Source: Pirellulaceae bacterium (GTDB lineage: Bacteria; Planctomycetota; Planctomycetia; Pirellulales; Pirellulaceae). From it: DNA of 23,905 bases. Below, piece after piece: positions 8,007-16,800 of this stretch (positions within the stretch are counted from its first letter, which is position 1; each line of letters starts with the position of its first letter). The translations under genes were made by a program, and so were the position numbers. The notes beneath the pieces are model-generated. The model did no database searches. It had not been told where the DNA came from and saw only the letters and a program-made list of their open reading frames with translations. The DNA is taken from the NCBI GenBank assembly GCA_013002105.1, contig JABDKS010000598.1, forward strand, positions 1 through 23,905. Reading direction: 5' to 3'.

Positions 8007-8067
8007 TAATCTATGCAATTCGTCGTAGCGGTAACGTGGTTTCTGATCATCGTCGCGAGGGAGAAAG

Positions 8068-10338
8068 CTAATGGTTGAAGAGATCGAATCGCTCTACGGC
8101 TTCTTCTAGTTCAGGTTCCTCGTCGGCTACCTCGCCCATTCGTTTTTCCGTCAGCGGCACCAATTTTACCTGCCAATTGACGCGAACTCGATTGCGTTGT
8201 TGTGGTTTCCGGCTAGTGAAAATGTCCCAGATCTCTAGATCGGATCGTTGGGACGGTTTGTGGTTACCCCATTCGCGAGCCTGAACCGGTGGTTGCCAAT
8301 TCAACGTGTCCCAGCCGGTATTTGGTTGCGCCTCGTCGGGAGAGTTTCCAACGTCGCGACCGTTGGCGTTGTAGACCAGAGCACTCGCGATCGCGAATCG
8401 ATCATCGTTATTACTATGCTCAAAAATCTTTTGGCCGATGACTTTCGGCACTGCCCGCGAGACGTAGCTCGTGACACAAAAAAGCTCTTCTGCATAATCA
8501 TCGTCTGTTAGCCAAGGTTCCTTTTGACCTTTGGTTTTTGGTTCCATGTCTTGCAGAACAAACATGTAGGGGGTGGGCAGAATCGACCCACTGCCGCTGC
8601 CGTTTGCAGAGCCGCCTCGTATTTCATAAGAGTTGGCTAGTGTGTAGCGATTCGACCAATGCGAAAAATAGGTTGCCGCGTCTGACATTTCACACTTGTC
8701 TTGAAAGAAGCTGATGATTGGTGCGCGAAATTCATCTACGTACGGGTATGTGCCGCGTACCCATTGCGTGTTCTGTTCGGCTTGCCAGTAAAATTCTGGT
8801 AGCTTTAGTTCCTCTTTGTTCCAGTTGGGATCGATGCAAGGATTCTCGGGCCAAGGCTCTGGATGTTCAGGCGGTTCTTGGGGCATTGCATCGGCGAAAG
8901 CGCCGCGGACTACATTTTTTATCTCCTCAAATTTTTCCTCTGCCACCTCTGCTTCTCGCTGTTTTTGTTCGGCCTCCCTTTTCTTGCGTTGCTGCTCTGG
9001 AGTCAGTTTTTTCTTTTTGGAAAACCAACCCTTCACAGTATCTACTGCAGAATCCCAGGCGTCGGTCAGCTTGTCGACGGCATCAAGCAAGGGGCCAAGA
9101 AACGTGTCGATTTGGCCGATAATATCATTGAATATGTTTTTCACTTTGCGGTACTGATCAATCAGAATCTTCATCTCGCCGCTGGTAAAATCATCGCTCC
9201 AAAGGCTCGTCGGGTGTTCCCATGGTCCGAGATCAGGCGACGCGCTGTTTCCGCTTGATCCTTGTTCGGCGGGCGGTGGTTCTTTGACAACCGGAACTGT
9301 GATTTCGTCCCAGGCAGGGTATGTCTTTGCCGCGGTGAGTCGATGGTGGCGACGTAGCTGATCTTGCGTCTGGCGAACAGCTACACCAAGGCGCGATTGA
9401 CCGATTCCGATGCTGCCGAGCGGGGCATCGATAATAGTCTCGGGATACATGGAAATCGTTGGAATTGCTACATCAACAATGCCTCGGCGCAGCGCTCCCC
9501 CAACTTGTATCGTTCGGAGTGCGAGTTCCGTAGCATGCAACCAAGCCCACTCCATCCCAATTCTGACGAGCTTGTAGCTTAAGAGCACGTGAATCGCGAC
9601 CGCTGCTGCTTCGACGATTGCCCCCGCCCAGGCAAGGATTCCGGTCTTGTACAACACATCAGCCGCCATCAACAGATAATTGGCTTTGTCTTTGACCCAA
9701 AAGGCTATGTAGGCGCAGAACTTGAGCGTCAGTTTCGCATCATAGATCGCGGCCCCGGCATAGTGTTTGCCTTTATCGCTCGACATCATTTTGTAGACCG
9801 CGGAGACGATCGCTTGGTCGGGGACGTTCAGAAACTTTCCGCTGACGCCGTATGTTTTTGAGATTGGCGCGCCCTCTTGAATACCCCTTGGTTTTTCCAG
9901 ATCCTTCAGTTTTTCGTTGTAGTCTTTACTCTCATCAGTGGTATTCGATTCGCCAGCGGCCATCATCTTGCCGCCAAACGAATCGAGGGTCACGGTGATC
10001 GCCGTCAATTCACCCATCAAGTGATTGGCGGATGTAATGGCGTTCAAGGACCGTGCTTGCCAAATTCCGGTGGAATATGCCGTAGCATCGGCGGCATTCT
10101 GCAATTGGATCTTGTGTCTGGCGGTGATCCCTGTGTTGGTGACGAACACAACGATCACCAAGAATGTGAGCATCGTGAAGATCGAGATGTAAGAAATCTT
10201 TCCGCCTTCGTCCGCATGGAATCGTGCCAGCGGTGATCGATTCTCCCAACCGTTGCGTTGGCCGTAGTTCATCGTCGATGTGCAATCGTCGCCGAGTATG
10301 ATCTCGTAGGCTAGGCGACGCAGGTTATGGAGATGCAT
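8068..10338 (-). CDS. tadG: TadG-like pilus assembly protein (TadE/G N-terminal domain), large
   Basis: The product has 756 residues from ATG at 10338, preceded by GGGGA six bases upstream. An ATG at 10362 would add eight residues. After a polar leader, residues about 40-70 carry HADEGGK followed by a hydrophobic helix (YISIFTMLTFLVIVVFV). Then comes the typical TadE/G-like continuation about NTGITARHKIQLQNAADATA (68-87), the segment found in Flp-assembly TadG proteins. A second hydrophobic stretch (about 235-255) and a Lys/Glu-rich segment (about 441-479, KKKKLTPEQQRKKREAEQKQ) follow; the rest to 756 is soluble. It overlaps the upstream TadE-like gene by 14 bases. TadG anchors to the envelope and is needed for Tad pilus function. 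Family TadG proteins vary in length; this one is on the long side. Confidence 0.78.
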   Translation of the reverse strand: MHLHNLRRLAYEIILGDDCTSTMNYGQRNGWENRSPLARFHADEGGKISYISIFTMLTFLVIVVFVTNTGITARHKIQLQNAADATAYSTGIWQARSLNAITSANHLMGELTAITVTLDSFGGKMMAAGESNTTDESKDYNEKLKDLEKPRGIQEGAPISKTYGVSGKFLNVPDQAIVSAVYKMMSSDKGKHYAGAAIYDAKLTLKFCAYIAFWVKDKANYLLMAADVLYKTGILAWAGAIVEAAAVAIHVLLSYKLVRIGMEWAWLHATELALRTIQVGGALRRGIVDVAIPTISMYPETIIDAPLGSIGIGQSRLGVAVRQTQDQLRRHHRLTAAKTYPAWDEITVPVVKEPPPAEQGSSGNSASPDLGPWEHPTSLWSDDFTSGEMKILIDQYRKVKNIFNDIIGQIDTFLGPLLDAVDKLTDAWDSAVDTVKGWFSKKKKLTPEQQRKKREAEQKQREAEVAEEKFEEIKNVVRGAFADAMPQEPPEHPEPWPENPCIDPNWNKEELKLPEFYWQAEQNTQWVRGTYPYVDEFRAPIISFFQDKCEMSDAATYFSHWSNRYTLANSYEIRGGSANGSGSGSILPTPYMFVLQDMEPKTKGQKEPWLTDDDYAEELFCVTSYVSRAVPKVIGQKIFEHSNNDDRFAIASALVYNANGRDVGNSPDEAQPNTGWDTLNWQPPVQAREWGNHKPSQRSDLEIWDIFTSRKPQQRNRVRVNWQVKLVPLTEKRMGEVADEEPELEEAVERFDLFNH

Positions 10339-11098
10339 AGCTGATCCCCAGTCGGCGTTCATCGTTGTGCGGTATTTCGTTTTGCAGCCGTACTACTGTC
10401 TTGATGGTCTTGGTGTGAGCTCCGTCCTTTTTGGGTATTAGCAAGATGCGACCCAAGACGGGGAAAACAAACGGATAGTCATATCGAATCGTCGCCCGAA
10501 TGTCCTCGTCCCAAGTCTCGTCGCCGGTTGAGTTGCGATCGATGGTTACACTGGTTGCTCGTGACGCATAGCGAAACTTGGCTTGCACATAACGTCGCGC
10601 CACCTTGGAGTCGGACTGCGTAAATTCGTCGTAAGCGTCCATGAACCGTTCTTCTTGATCGGTTTCGTCCAGACCTGCTCCGCCCCGCTGGTAGCGTAGT
10701 TCCGTCATGCCGCTGGCAAATGGTGTCATGGTTTGCACGGCGGATCGATTGACTTTGTCCATCAGATCGCCGCTGTCCGTCGCAGTGTCCCAGACGATCG
10801 CCGTCCGCGCGGCGCCAAATGCCGAATAGACCGTGCCCATTTTGGCGATCATCATCAATGAGAGTTCTGCGAACGTGAACACCATTAACAGGTAAAGCGG
10901 TATTACCATCACGTAAGAAAGCGTGTACGCCGCGCCGTCTTCGCTGCTGAATAGTTGCATGCATCGTCGCCAATTGATTCGCTTGACGAGCAGCACTGTG
11001 CTGGCGACTGATACGAGCCCCGTGATCACCCACGCGACCCAATAAATCTCGAAATCAGCAGCAAGAGCATTCATGGAGATGACTACAAGTAGGGCCAT
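10325..11098 (-). CDS. tadE: TadE-like membrane protein with extra N-terminal helix
   Basis: The product has 257 residues from ATG at 11098; ATG at 11074 (249 aa) would avoid the 16-base overlap with the upstream pilin-like gene. It has one membrane helix at about 20-38, then the TadE pattern: SSEDGAAYTL (51-60) followed by a long helix (about 61-86). A soluble domain (about 90-235) follows. A prepilin-like Gly55 is present, but the +5 residue is Leu rather than Glu, so processing by the neighbouring peptidase is uncertain. TadE proteins are minor pseudopilins of the Tad machine. The extra N-terminal helix is unusual, since most TadE proteins start close to the cleavage motif. Its neighbours are the small pilin-like gene and tadG. 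Confidence 0.75.
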   Translation of the reverse strand: MALLVVISMNALAADFEIYWVAWVITGLVSVASTVLLVKRINWRRCMQLFSSEDGAAYTLSYVMVIPLYLLMVFTFAELSLMMIAKMGTVYSAFGAARTAIVWDTATDSGDLMDKVNRSAVQTMTPFASGMTELRYQRGGAGLDETDQEERFMDAYDEFTQSDSKVARRYVQAKFRYASRATSVTIDRNSTGDETWDEDIRATIRYDYPFVFPVLGRILLIPKKDGAHTKTIKTVVRLQNEIPHNDERRLGISYASP

Positions 11099-11286
11099 CC
11101 TACGGTGGTGGAAATTAATTCAAAAAGAGCACGGATGATCCTAATCGAAACAAAGCAAGTGATCGCCGCGATCGGGAAAACAACCGCCAGTATCATTACC
11201 TCTTCGATAGCCGCTGCACCGGACCGAACGGCGGCTTTTTTTCTACCTCGGCGAGCCAATCGAAAAAGTTGGTCTTGCGGGTTCAT
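11083..11286 (-). CDS. Small pilin-like protein with canonical prepilin motif (second Flp candidate)
   Basis: The product has 67 residues. It has a basic leader (RRGRKKAAVRSG, about 12-23), then G23 followed by AAAIE with Glu at +5, then a hydrophobic helix EVMILAVVFPIAAITCFV (about 29-46) and a short tail. G-xxxxE-hydrophobic is the substrate pattern for the CpaA/TadV peptidase encoded immediately upstream with one base between the genes. It has the size and layout of a Flp pilin or of a truncated TadE pseudopilin. The neighbouring Flp-type gene has Lys instead of Glu at +5, so this could be the functional major or a minor subunit. Which one is major cannot be told from sequence. Confidence 0.75.
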   Translation of the reverse strand: MNPQDQLFRLARRGRKKAAVRSGAAAIEEVMILAVVFPIAAITCFVSIRIIRALFELISTTVGWPYL

Positions 11287-11287
11287 G

Positions 11288-11953
11288 TTAGTTAGCGACT
11301 AGTCGTGGTAGGTCGGCAATGACAAGCGGCACGGCCAAGGCAAAGTAAAATCCGAGCGGAACGCTCATTTGCATGACCTCATCTTTTTGTGGGCTCTCAG
11401 GTGGTGTGCGACGAAACATCATTGCGCTGATCACATAATCGTAAGTGATCAGAAATAGTTTCCACGGACCGAATCGAAGTAGTGCCACGCACAGCGACGC
11501 CATCGCGGCGAGAATGTAACCGTAACAAATCAACAATAGTCCGCGTTGTGGACCAAACAGGGCACCCAACGCAGCAGCTAATTTTACGTCACCGGCGCCG
11601 ACGCCGGTGGCGGCCATCACAAAGAACATGATTAAAAAACAGAGTCCGAAACCCTGAACGGAACCTGCCGCGCCGATCGCGTCCAGCCAAACAGGCATTT
11701 CGGCCACGTCTACATGCAATGCTGCCGACCAAGCCAAGTTAATCAGCAGAGCCCACGCCGCGGTGGTATATGTCAAATAATTCGGAATGCGACGCTGCCG
11801 AAAGTCGATGACGCCCGATAACGCCGCGATAACTGCTGCGTACAATTCCGTAAATGAAAGTGTGTGACTGAGCCGCGTTACCATCACCGGAGCAATCAAA
11901 ACCGGGATTGCGGAAGACAAAAGCCAAAGATGGTTCCGGCTGAGCGAACTCAC
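11288..11953 (-). CDS. cpaA: Prepilin peptidase (CpaA/TadV, A24 family)
   Basis: The product has 221 residues, multi-spanning, from a GTG at 11953 that directly follows the flp stop (11955-11957). A longer ATG frame to 12034 would overlap flp by 80 bases, so I prefer the GTG. Both catalytic Asp motifs are present: GVIDFRQRRIPN with D50, and GVGAGDVKLAAALG with D122. These are typical of the short A24 peptidases of Tad systems, which cleave Flp and TadE/F leaders at the inner membrane. Hydrophobic stretches appear at about 8-28, 40-50, 60-75, 97-118, 130-165 and 195-215. It follows flp, as is usual, and lies beside two candidate substrates. Confidence 0.92.
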   Translation of the reverse strand: MSSLSRNHLWLLSSAIPVLIAPVMVTRLSHTLSFTELYAAVIAALSGVIDFRQRRIPNYLTYTTAAWALLINLAWSAALHVDVAEMPVWLDAIGAAGSVQGFGLCFLIMFFVMAATGVGAGDVKLAAALGALFGPQRGLLLICYGYILAAMASLCVALLRFGPWKLFLITYDYVISAMMFRRTPPESPQKDEVMQMSVPLGFYFALAVPLVIADLPRLVAN

Positions 11954-11954
11954 A

Positions 11955-12143
11955 CTAATTTGACGTTGGGATGGCGCTGTCGTCGAGAATGTCCTCTTCA
12001 CGCTCAAACAGAAATTCCATCCCGCGTTTTCCAAATGCGATCAACGCTACCACGATCATCGCTGCCAGGGCGAGCATCATGACGTTTTTGAGGGTGTCGT
12101 CGCCGCGTTCTTCGGCGTGGAAGCGTTTCAGGAGTTGGATCAT
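11955..12143 (-). CDS. flp: Flp-type pilin subunit
   Basis: The product has 62 residues. It has a polar leader (1-14, MIQLLKRFHAEERG), G14, then DDTLK, then a hydrophobic helix VMMLALAAMIVVALIAF (about 21-37) and a hydrophilic tail with acidic residues ending SAIPTSN. Size, layout and position directly before the prepilin peptidase match Flp pilins of Tad loci. In canonical Flp the residue at +5 after the cleaved Gly is Glu; here it is Lys19, an unusual change for a major pilin. CCCTT at 12153-12157 (AAGGG on the coding strand) gives a Shine-Dalgarno site nine bases before the ATG. The 283-base gap upstream may give it its own promoter. Confidence 0.85.
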   Translation of the reverse strand: MIQLLKRFHAEERGDDTLKNVMMLALAAMIVVALIAFGKRGMEFLFEREEDILDDSAIPTSN

Positions 12144-12426
12144 CTGCAGGTACCCTTCAAAATATAAAATTTGCGTGTCAATCGCCTACGCGTTGGTTCA
12201 ATGCAGTGTATCGACACGGGGGGGTGAAAGCAATTATCCGAGCGGTCGACCTAGCTGGACAGCGCCGCTTTCCCTTCGCCATCGGGCGATAGCCGCGGTT
12301 GTCTTGGGAAGGAACCGCGGCTATCGCCGTGCGGCTATCGAGGAGGGGAGAACACAGCGTTCTGATTCCAGAGTTTAAGGCTGTCCAGGTCGTCGCCGCT
12401 AAAAGGTCGGTCTATTCGGCGGCGGT
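12144..12426. other. Gap between cpaF and flp with palindrome and AT-rich leader
   Basis: This gap holds no gene. The part next to flp (about 12156-12175) is AT-rich, with TATATT (12161-12166 on the minus strand) and a TTGACA (12176-12181), but the spacing of nine bases is too short for a normal sigma-70 promoter. A strong palindrome occupies 12285-12328. Confidence 0.5.
12285..12340. repeat. 16-bp perfect palindrome plus a partial direct copy (REP-like)
   Basis: GGCGATAGCCGCGGTT (12285-12300) is the exact reverse complement of AACCGCGGCTATCGCC (12313-12328), with a 12-base loop. CGGCTATCG is repeated directly at 12318-12326 and 12332-12340. There is no T tract on either strand, so a factor-independent terminator is unlikely. 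A REP-type extragenic element, a mRNA-stabilising hairpin after cpaF, or a binding site are the alternatives. Confidence 0.7.
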
Positions 12427-13536
12427 CTATTTGGCACTGAAAAGCGCCGAGGTTAGCTTGACGTGTTCGGTTAGACCGAGGCCTTGGATCTCGCTGCCGA
12501 AACTCGGTTTGTATCCGGTCCAATGTAGGCGTCCTTGGATCTTGTCATCCACGATTCCTTCCGCCTTGAACTTGTAGATGTCCTCGAACACGTAGTTGTT
12601 CTGGTCGTCCAGCCCCAGGCATTCGGTAATTCCGACCACTTTGCGCGATCCGTCACTAAGTCGCGAAAGCTGGGCGACCAAGTGCAACGCCGAACCGACT
12701 TGGGTGCGAGCGACATAAACGGGTAGCCCGACGTCGCTCATCAGGCAGAGCGTCTCCAGGCGGACAGCTGCATCACGAGCAGTGTTTGCGTGTACAGTTG
12801 CCAGCGATCCCGAGTGGCCCGAAAGCATCGACTGAATCAGGTCCAGTGCCTCGCCCCGTCGCACTTCACCGACAATGATTCGGTCCGGTCGCATCCGCAG
12901 CGAATCGACGAACAGATCGCGAATCGTCACCGCCCCGCGTCCATCGGGATGTGCAGGCTGGGCTTCCAGGTAGACGGTGTGGGGTTGGTAAAGCTGCAGC
13001 TCGCTGCTGTCTTCGATCACTACGATCCGTTCGCCTTCGGGAATCGACGCCGAGACGGCGTTGAGCATTGACGTTTTGCCGGTACCGGTGCCTCCTGAGA
13101 CGATGGTGTTTTTGTGCAGCAAGACGATCAGGTTCAGAAATTCGGCAACTTCCTCGGTCACGCTGCCCCACTGCACGAGCGTGTCGAGGTCAAAGCTTGA
13201 TTTTTTGAACTTGCGAATCGTGATGCAAACGCCCTGGCGAGAACTGGGCGGCACGATCACATGCACCCGTGAACCATCGGGCAGACGTGCGTCCATGCTG
13301 TGCTGGTCGCCACCGATGTCGCGATTGACGAACTCTGCGATGTTTCGAGCCGCTGCCATCAACGAGGATGGATTGGGGAATCGGCCGTCGAATCGGTGCA
13401 GTTTGCCGGAACGTTCAAAGAAGATCGTTTCGTGACCGTTTATCATCACTTCCGAAACCGAATCGTCGTCCAATAGCGGACGGATGGGCTCCAGGAAGTG
13501 GTTGGTCGTCGCGGTGTAGATTTGCTTGGGGTCCAC
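12427..13536 (-). CDS. cpaF: CpaF/TadA secretion ATPase, stand-alone (second copy in the locus)
   Basis: The product has 369 residues. It shows all core motifs: Walker A GGTGTGKTS (148-156), acidic box RIVVIEDSSELQL (170-182), Walker B RIIVGEVRRGEAL with E224 (219-231), and His box GHSGSLATVHAN (240-251). The usual CpaF N-terminal helical part is short (the core begins by about residue 20), and no FHA domain is present. The GTG start is backed by GAGGA (13546-13550, + coordinates) nine bases upstream; the first ATG is residue 31, too late for the core. It lies on the same strand as flp, upstream by 283 bases, and is divergent from the kinase-fold gene. It is distinct in length and N terminus from the FHA-linked CpaF, so it is not a simple recent duplicate. 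It could be a partner or an alternative motor. Confidence 0.93.
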   Translation of the reverse strand: MDPKQIYTATTNHFLEPIRPLLDDDSVSEVMINGHETIFFERSGKLHRFDGRFPNPSSLMAAARNIAEFVNRDIGGDQHSMDARLPDGSRVHVIVPPSSRQGVCITIRKFKKSSFDLDTLVQWGSVTEEVAEFLNLIVLLHKNTIVSGGTGTGKTSMLNAVSASIPEGERIVVIEDSSELQLYQPHTVYLEAQPAHPDGRGAVTIRDLFVDSLRMRPDRIIVGEVRRGEALDLIQSMLSGHSGSLATVHANTARDAAVRLETLCLMSDVGLPVYVARTQVGSALHLVAQLSRLSDGSRKVVGITECLGLDDQNNYVFEDIYKFKAEGIVDDKIQGRLHWTGYKPSFGSEIQGLGLTEHVKLTSALFSAK

Positions 13537-13898
13537 AGACTCGATTCCTCGTCGTTGGTGATCGTCGACAGCAACGTGTTCTACTCCAAGCGGTCGGCGG
13601 TAGCCACATTCGGGTGCCCGAAATCGCTCGCTTTGTTACCCATCGCCAGTGAACGTCCGCTTCTGCGAGTACCTGGCAGAGGGATCCGCGAACGAGTTGG
13701 GCGATCGAGTAGGCTGAAGCGACAGGCCGATCGGACTGGGCAAAGATGCACCGGATGGAGGTCCGTGATTGCGAATCACTTGTTGCGGTAATTGGCGGGC
13801 TCTAGACTTTATTAATAGGCGAAACGGGGTGTTGCTGCTCCCTGTCGTCGTCAACATGCCCACCCCCTCAGCCAACGATCGGTTCACGGTTTCCTGTT
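13537..13898. other. Divergent intergenic region between cpaF and the kinase-fold gene
   Basis: The 362-base region must hold the promoters for both the Tad cluster (leftward) and the pseudokinase-caspase pair (rightward). A weak + strand candidate is TTGTTG (13780-13785), 17 bases, TAGACT (13803-13808), just before an AT-rich TTATTAATAGG. I see no clear minus-strand promoter, operator repeat or RNA. Short ORFs inside look spurious. Confidence 0.4.
13546..13550 (-). promoter_or_regulatory. Ribosome binding site GAGGA fixing the GTG start of cpaF
   Basis: GAGGA on the minus strand lies nine bases before the GTG at 13536. There is no nearby in-frame ATG, so this site decides the start. Confidence 0.6.
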
Positions 13899-16800
13899 AT
13901 GAGTGATTTATTTAATTACGAATTGTTTGAGGAGCTTGGTCAGGGCACAGATACGGTCGTTAACCGCGCGTACGATTTGAACTGCCAGCGGGACGTCGCG
14001 GTAAAACAGTTGCGCGAAGAACACCGATCCGACGATCGCCGGCGGCAGCAATTCATCCAACAAGGCCAGTTTCTCGCCGGCGTCAATCATCCCAATCTGG
14101 CACAGGTCCACGCAATCGATTCCAAGAAGGGGTGGATGGTGATGGAACTGATGCGTGGCAGTGTGGAGAGCCTGCTTGCCAAAGGACCCGTGTCAGCCGA
14201 GGTCGTCCGAAAAATTCTCGGCCATTCGCTCAACGCGTTGGACTATTTGCACGGGCAAGGCAAGATCCACGGGTTGATACGCCCATCGAACATTTTGTTT
14301 GACGAAGAACGTCGTGCGAAATTGAGTGACTTTGAAAGTATCGATCCGGCTGCCGGTGTGCGGGCACGACGGGGTGAGGGCAAGTACTTGGCACCGGAAC
14401 TACTCAAGCCGGAAGCGTTTGGCGAAGTCGGTCCGCAATTGGATCTGTACTTATTGGGCTTCACGATGCTGGAGGCGTTACTTGGAAATAAGTTCGGCAA
14501 TCTGTTTGACGGCATCAATCACGCGATCGACGCCGAAACGGGATGGCTCCGCTGGCATAGTAGCGAAGAACCCTATCCGCCGGTTCGCCAAGCGGTCCGC
14601 GGCGTACCGGATGATTTGGCCGATGCACTCGACAAGATGCTTTTCAAACGGGTTGCCGATCGCCCGGCCTCGGCGTCGGAAGTACTGTCGAAGTTGAACG
14701 AAGACTTGAGCCCACTGCCGGCGTCGGTCGTGCAAACCAGCGCAGACGAATCGGCGGTGGTTGCCGGTTCGGCGACGACTCCAGTTGCTGCCGCGGCAGC
14801 ATCAACACCGTCGGCAGCGACCAGCCCCAACCCGTTGTTTGGATCGCCGGCAAAAAAGGACGTTGGAAAACCGGCGGCTAAGACTGGGAAGTCGGCGGCC
14901 GGTGCTGGGAAGGATCCGATCCGTTGGACGGACTTATCGGACAAGCGTGTTTTTTACCCATTGTCTTTTGTGGTCTTGCTGATGGCCGGCATCGCGGGCC
15001 TGGCCTTGCAAAGTGCCACCGAAGAACCCAAGGCGAAAACCGTTTACGTCAAGGTGGTGACGGTCCCGGACGATGCGTTGGTCATCAGCGGTGATGAATC
15101 GCTGGAGCGAGCAATCAACGACAAAGGCACGAACTACGTACGTCTGCTACCGGGTGAACACACGCTGGCGATCAAAAAGAAGGGGTTTGTTGATGCGGAG
15201 CAGACGATTGTCGTCGATGGCAAAGACGATGTGTTGGAAGTCACGTTGGAGCCAATGCAAATTCCAGTCGAATTCGCTCTTGCACCAGACGACGCCACAT
15301 TCTTGATCGACGATCAAACGTTGGCAAAGGACCCGTCCAGCGGCAAGTGGTCGCTGCCGTACGGTAAGCACACACTTACTGTGAAGGCGGCAGGTTACAA
15401 AGACAAAGCAATCGATGTGAACGTCACCGAGGAGACCGGCCCGATCGAGATCGCGTTGGAAAAGCAAACGGCGATGGTCCGTTTCGACGTAACGCCGGAG
15501 GGGGCGGAGATTGATTGGAATGGGTCGGCCACCAAGGTCGGCGACTCCGGCGTGGAGTTGGAGATCCCATTCGGCACCCACCGAGTAAATGTTGTGAAAG
15601 ATGGCTATGAATCGCTTGTCAAAGAGATTGTTGTCGACGCGGAATCGGAGAAAACATTCGAGTTGTCCTTGGAACCGCTGCGGTTTTCGGTCGCGATCAA
15701 GACGCAGCCAGCCGATGCGAAATTGTTTCTAGACGGCGAACCGCTGAAACCGAAATCGGGCCAAACCGATATGTACGCGTTACCAATGGGCGAGCACCAG
15801 ATTCGATCGACCAAAGAGGGCTACAAGCCAGTCGTCAAGGATCTGGTAATCGGAGAGGATTTGGAACAGACGCTAGAGTTGATCTTGGAACCGCTGCGGT
15901 ATGCTGTTGCCATCAAAACGGAACCGGCCGATGCAAAGTTGTTTGTTGGTGACGAACCGTTGCAAGGGGATGCTGATGATCCGAGCGTCTATCAGTTGCC
16001 CTCTGGCGATCATAAAATACGCGCTACCAAGGAAGGTTTTCAGCCGTTGACGCAAACGGTTTCGGTGGCGATGGACGGTCCCAATAAGGCACTTTTTAGC
16101 CTCAAGAAAATGGAGTCACCGACAACCACGGCCGGCACGTCGGATCCAAAGATGGCGTCGGATCCAAAGATGGCGTCGGGCAAACACTCTGAAATCGAGT
16201 TCGTATTGCTGGGCAAAGGTGCTGACACGGACACCGGGACGCTGACCATCGGCGACGTCACCACGGAGATCAACGATAAGAAGGCGGTCGTCGCGTCAAA
16301 TCAGATGGGTGATCACTCGGTCGTCACTGTAAAACTGGCCTCGGGGGATTCGTTTGAGCACAAGTTTGATCCGGACATCGCGATCGAATCGGGAGTGGTC
16401 AGCATCAGTCGGCCGATCTCCAAGCGGGATCGAGCCCGATTTATCTGGATGTATGCACGCGACGGGATTCGCGGTTCGTCACAAGCGGAGTTTGCGGAAC
16501 AACAGTTGACCGAGGCAATCAGTCTGGATCCAGACTTGGCACCAGCGTATCGCGACCGTGCAATCGCTCGAACCACGCTCGGTAAAGACAACATCGCCAA
16601 GAAAGATTTTGAAGAGGCGATCGAAAAAGGTTCCGTCAAGGATTTCTATCTCCATAATGAGTTCAGCAAACTTTTGTATCGGCAAGGCGACATCGACGGC
16701 AGTTTGCAGCAGTGCAATGCCGCATTGTCGATTCGTCCGCACAGTACCGAGTCTCGGCCGCTGCGAATGGAAATCCTGTTTCGCAAAGGCGATAACAAGG

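Noticed and set aside
12161..12181. TTGACA and TATATT upstream of flp as a sigma-70 promoter
   Set aside because: The spacer is only nine bases; a sigma-54 match is also poor.
12285..12328. Palindrome read as an intrinsic terminator
   Set aside because: Neither strand has a run of T's after the stem, so only a REP-like or RNA-processing role is left open.
13636..13887. Minus-strand 83-residue ORF in the divergent region
   Set aside because: It starts with GTG, has no ribosome site, and its sequence is rich in Ser/Pro/Arg with no domain; it would fill the promoter region of the kinase-fold gene.
13899..14710. Active Ser/Thr protein kinase
   Set aside because: HRD is HGL, DFG is DFE and the helix C Glu is Gln, so I call it a probable pseudokinase.
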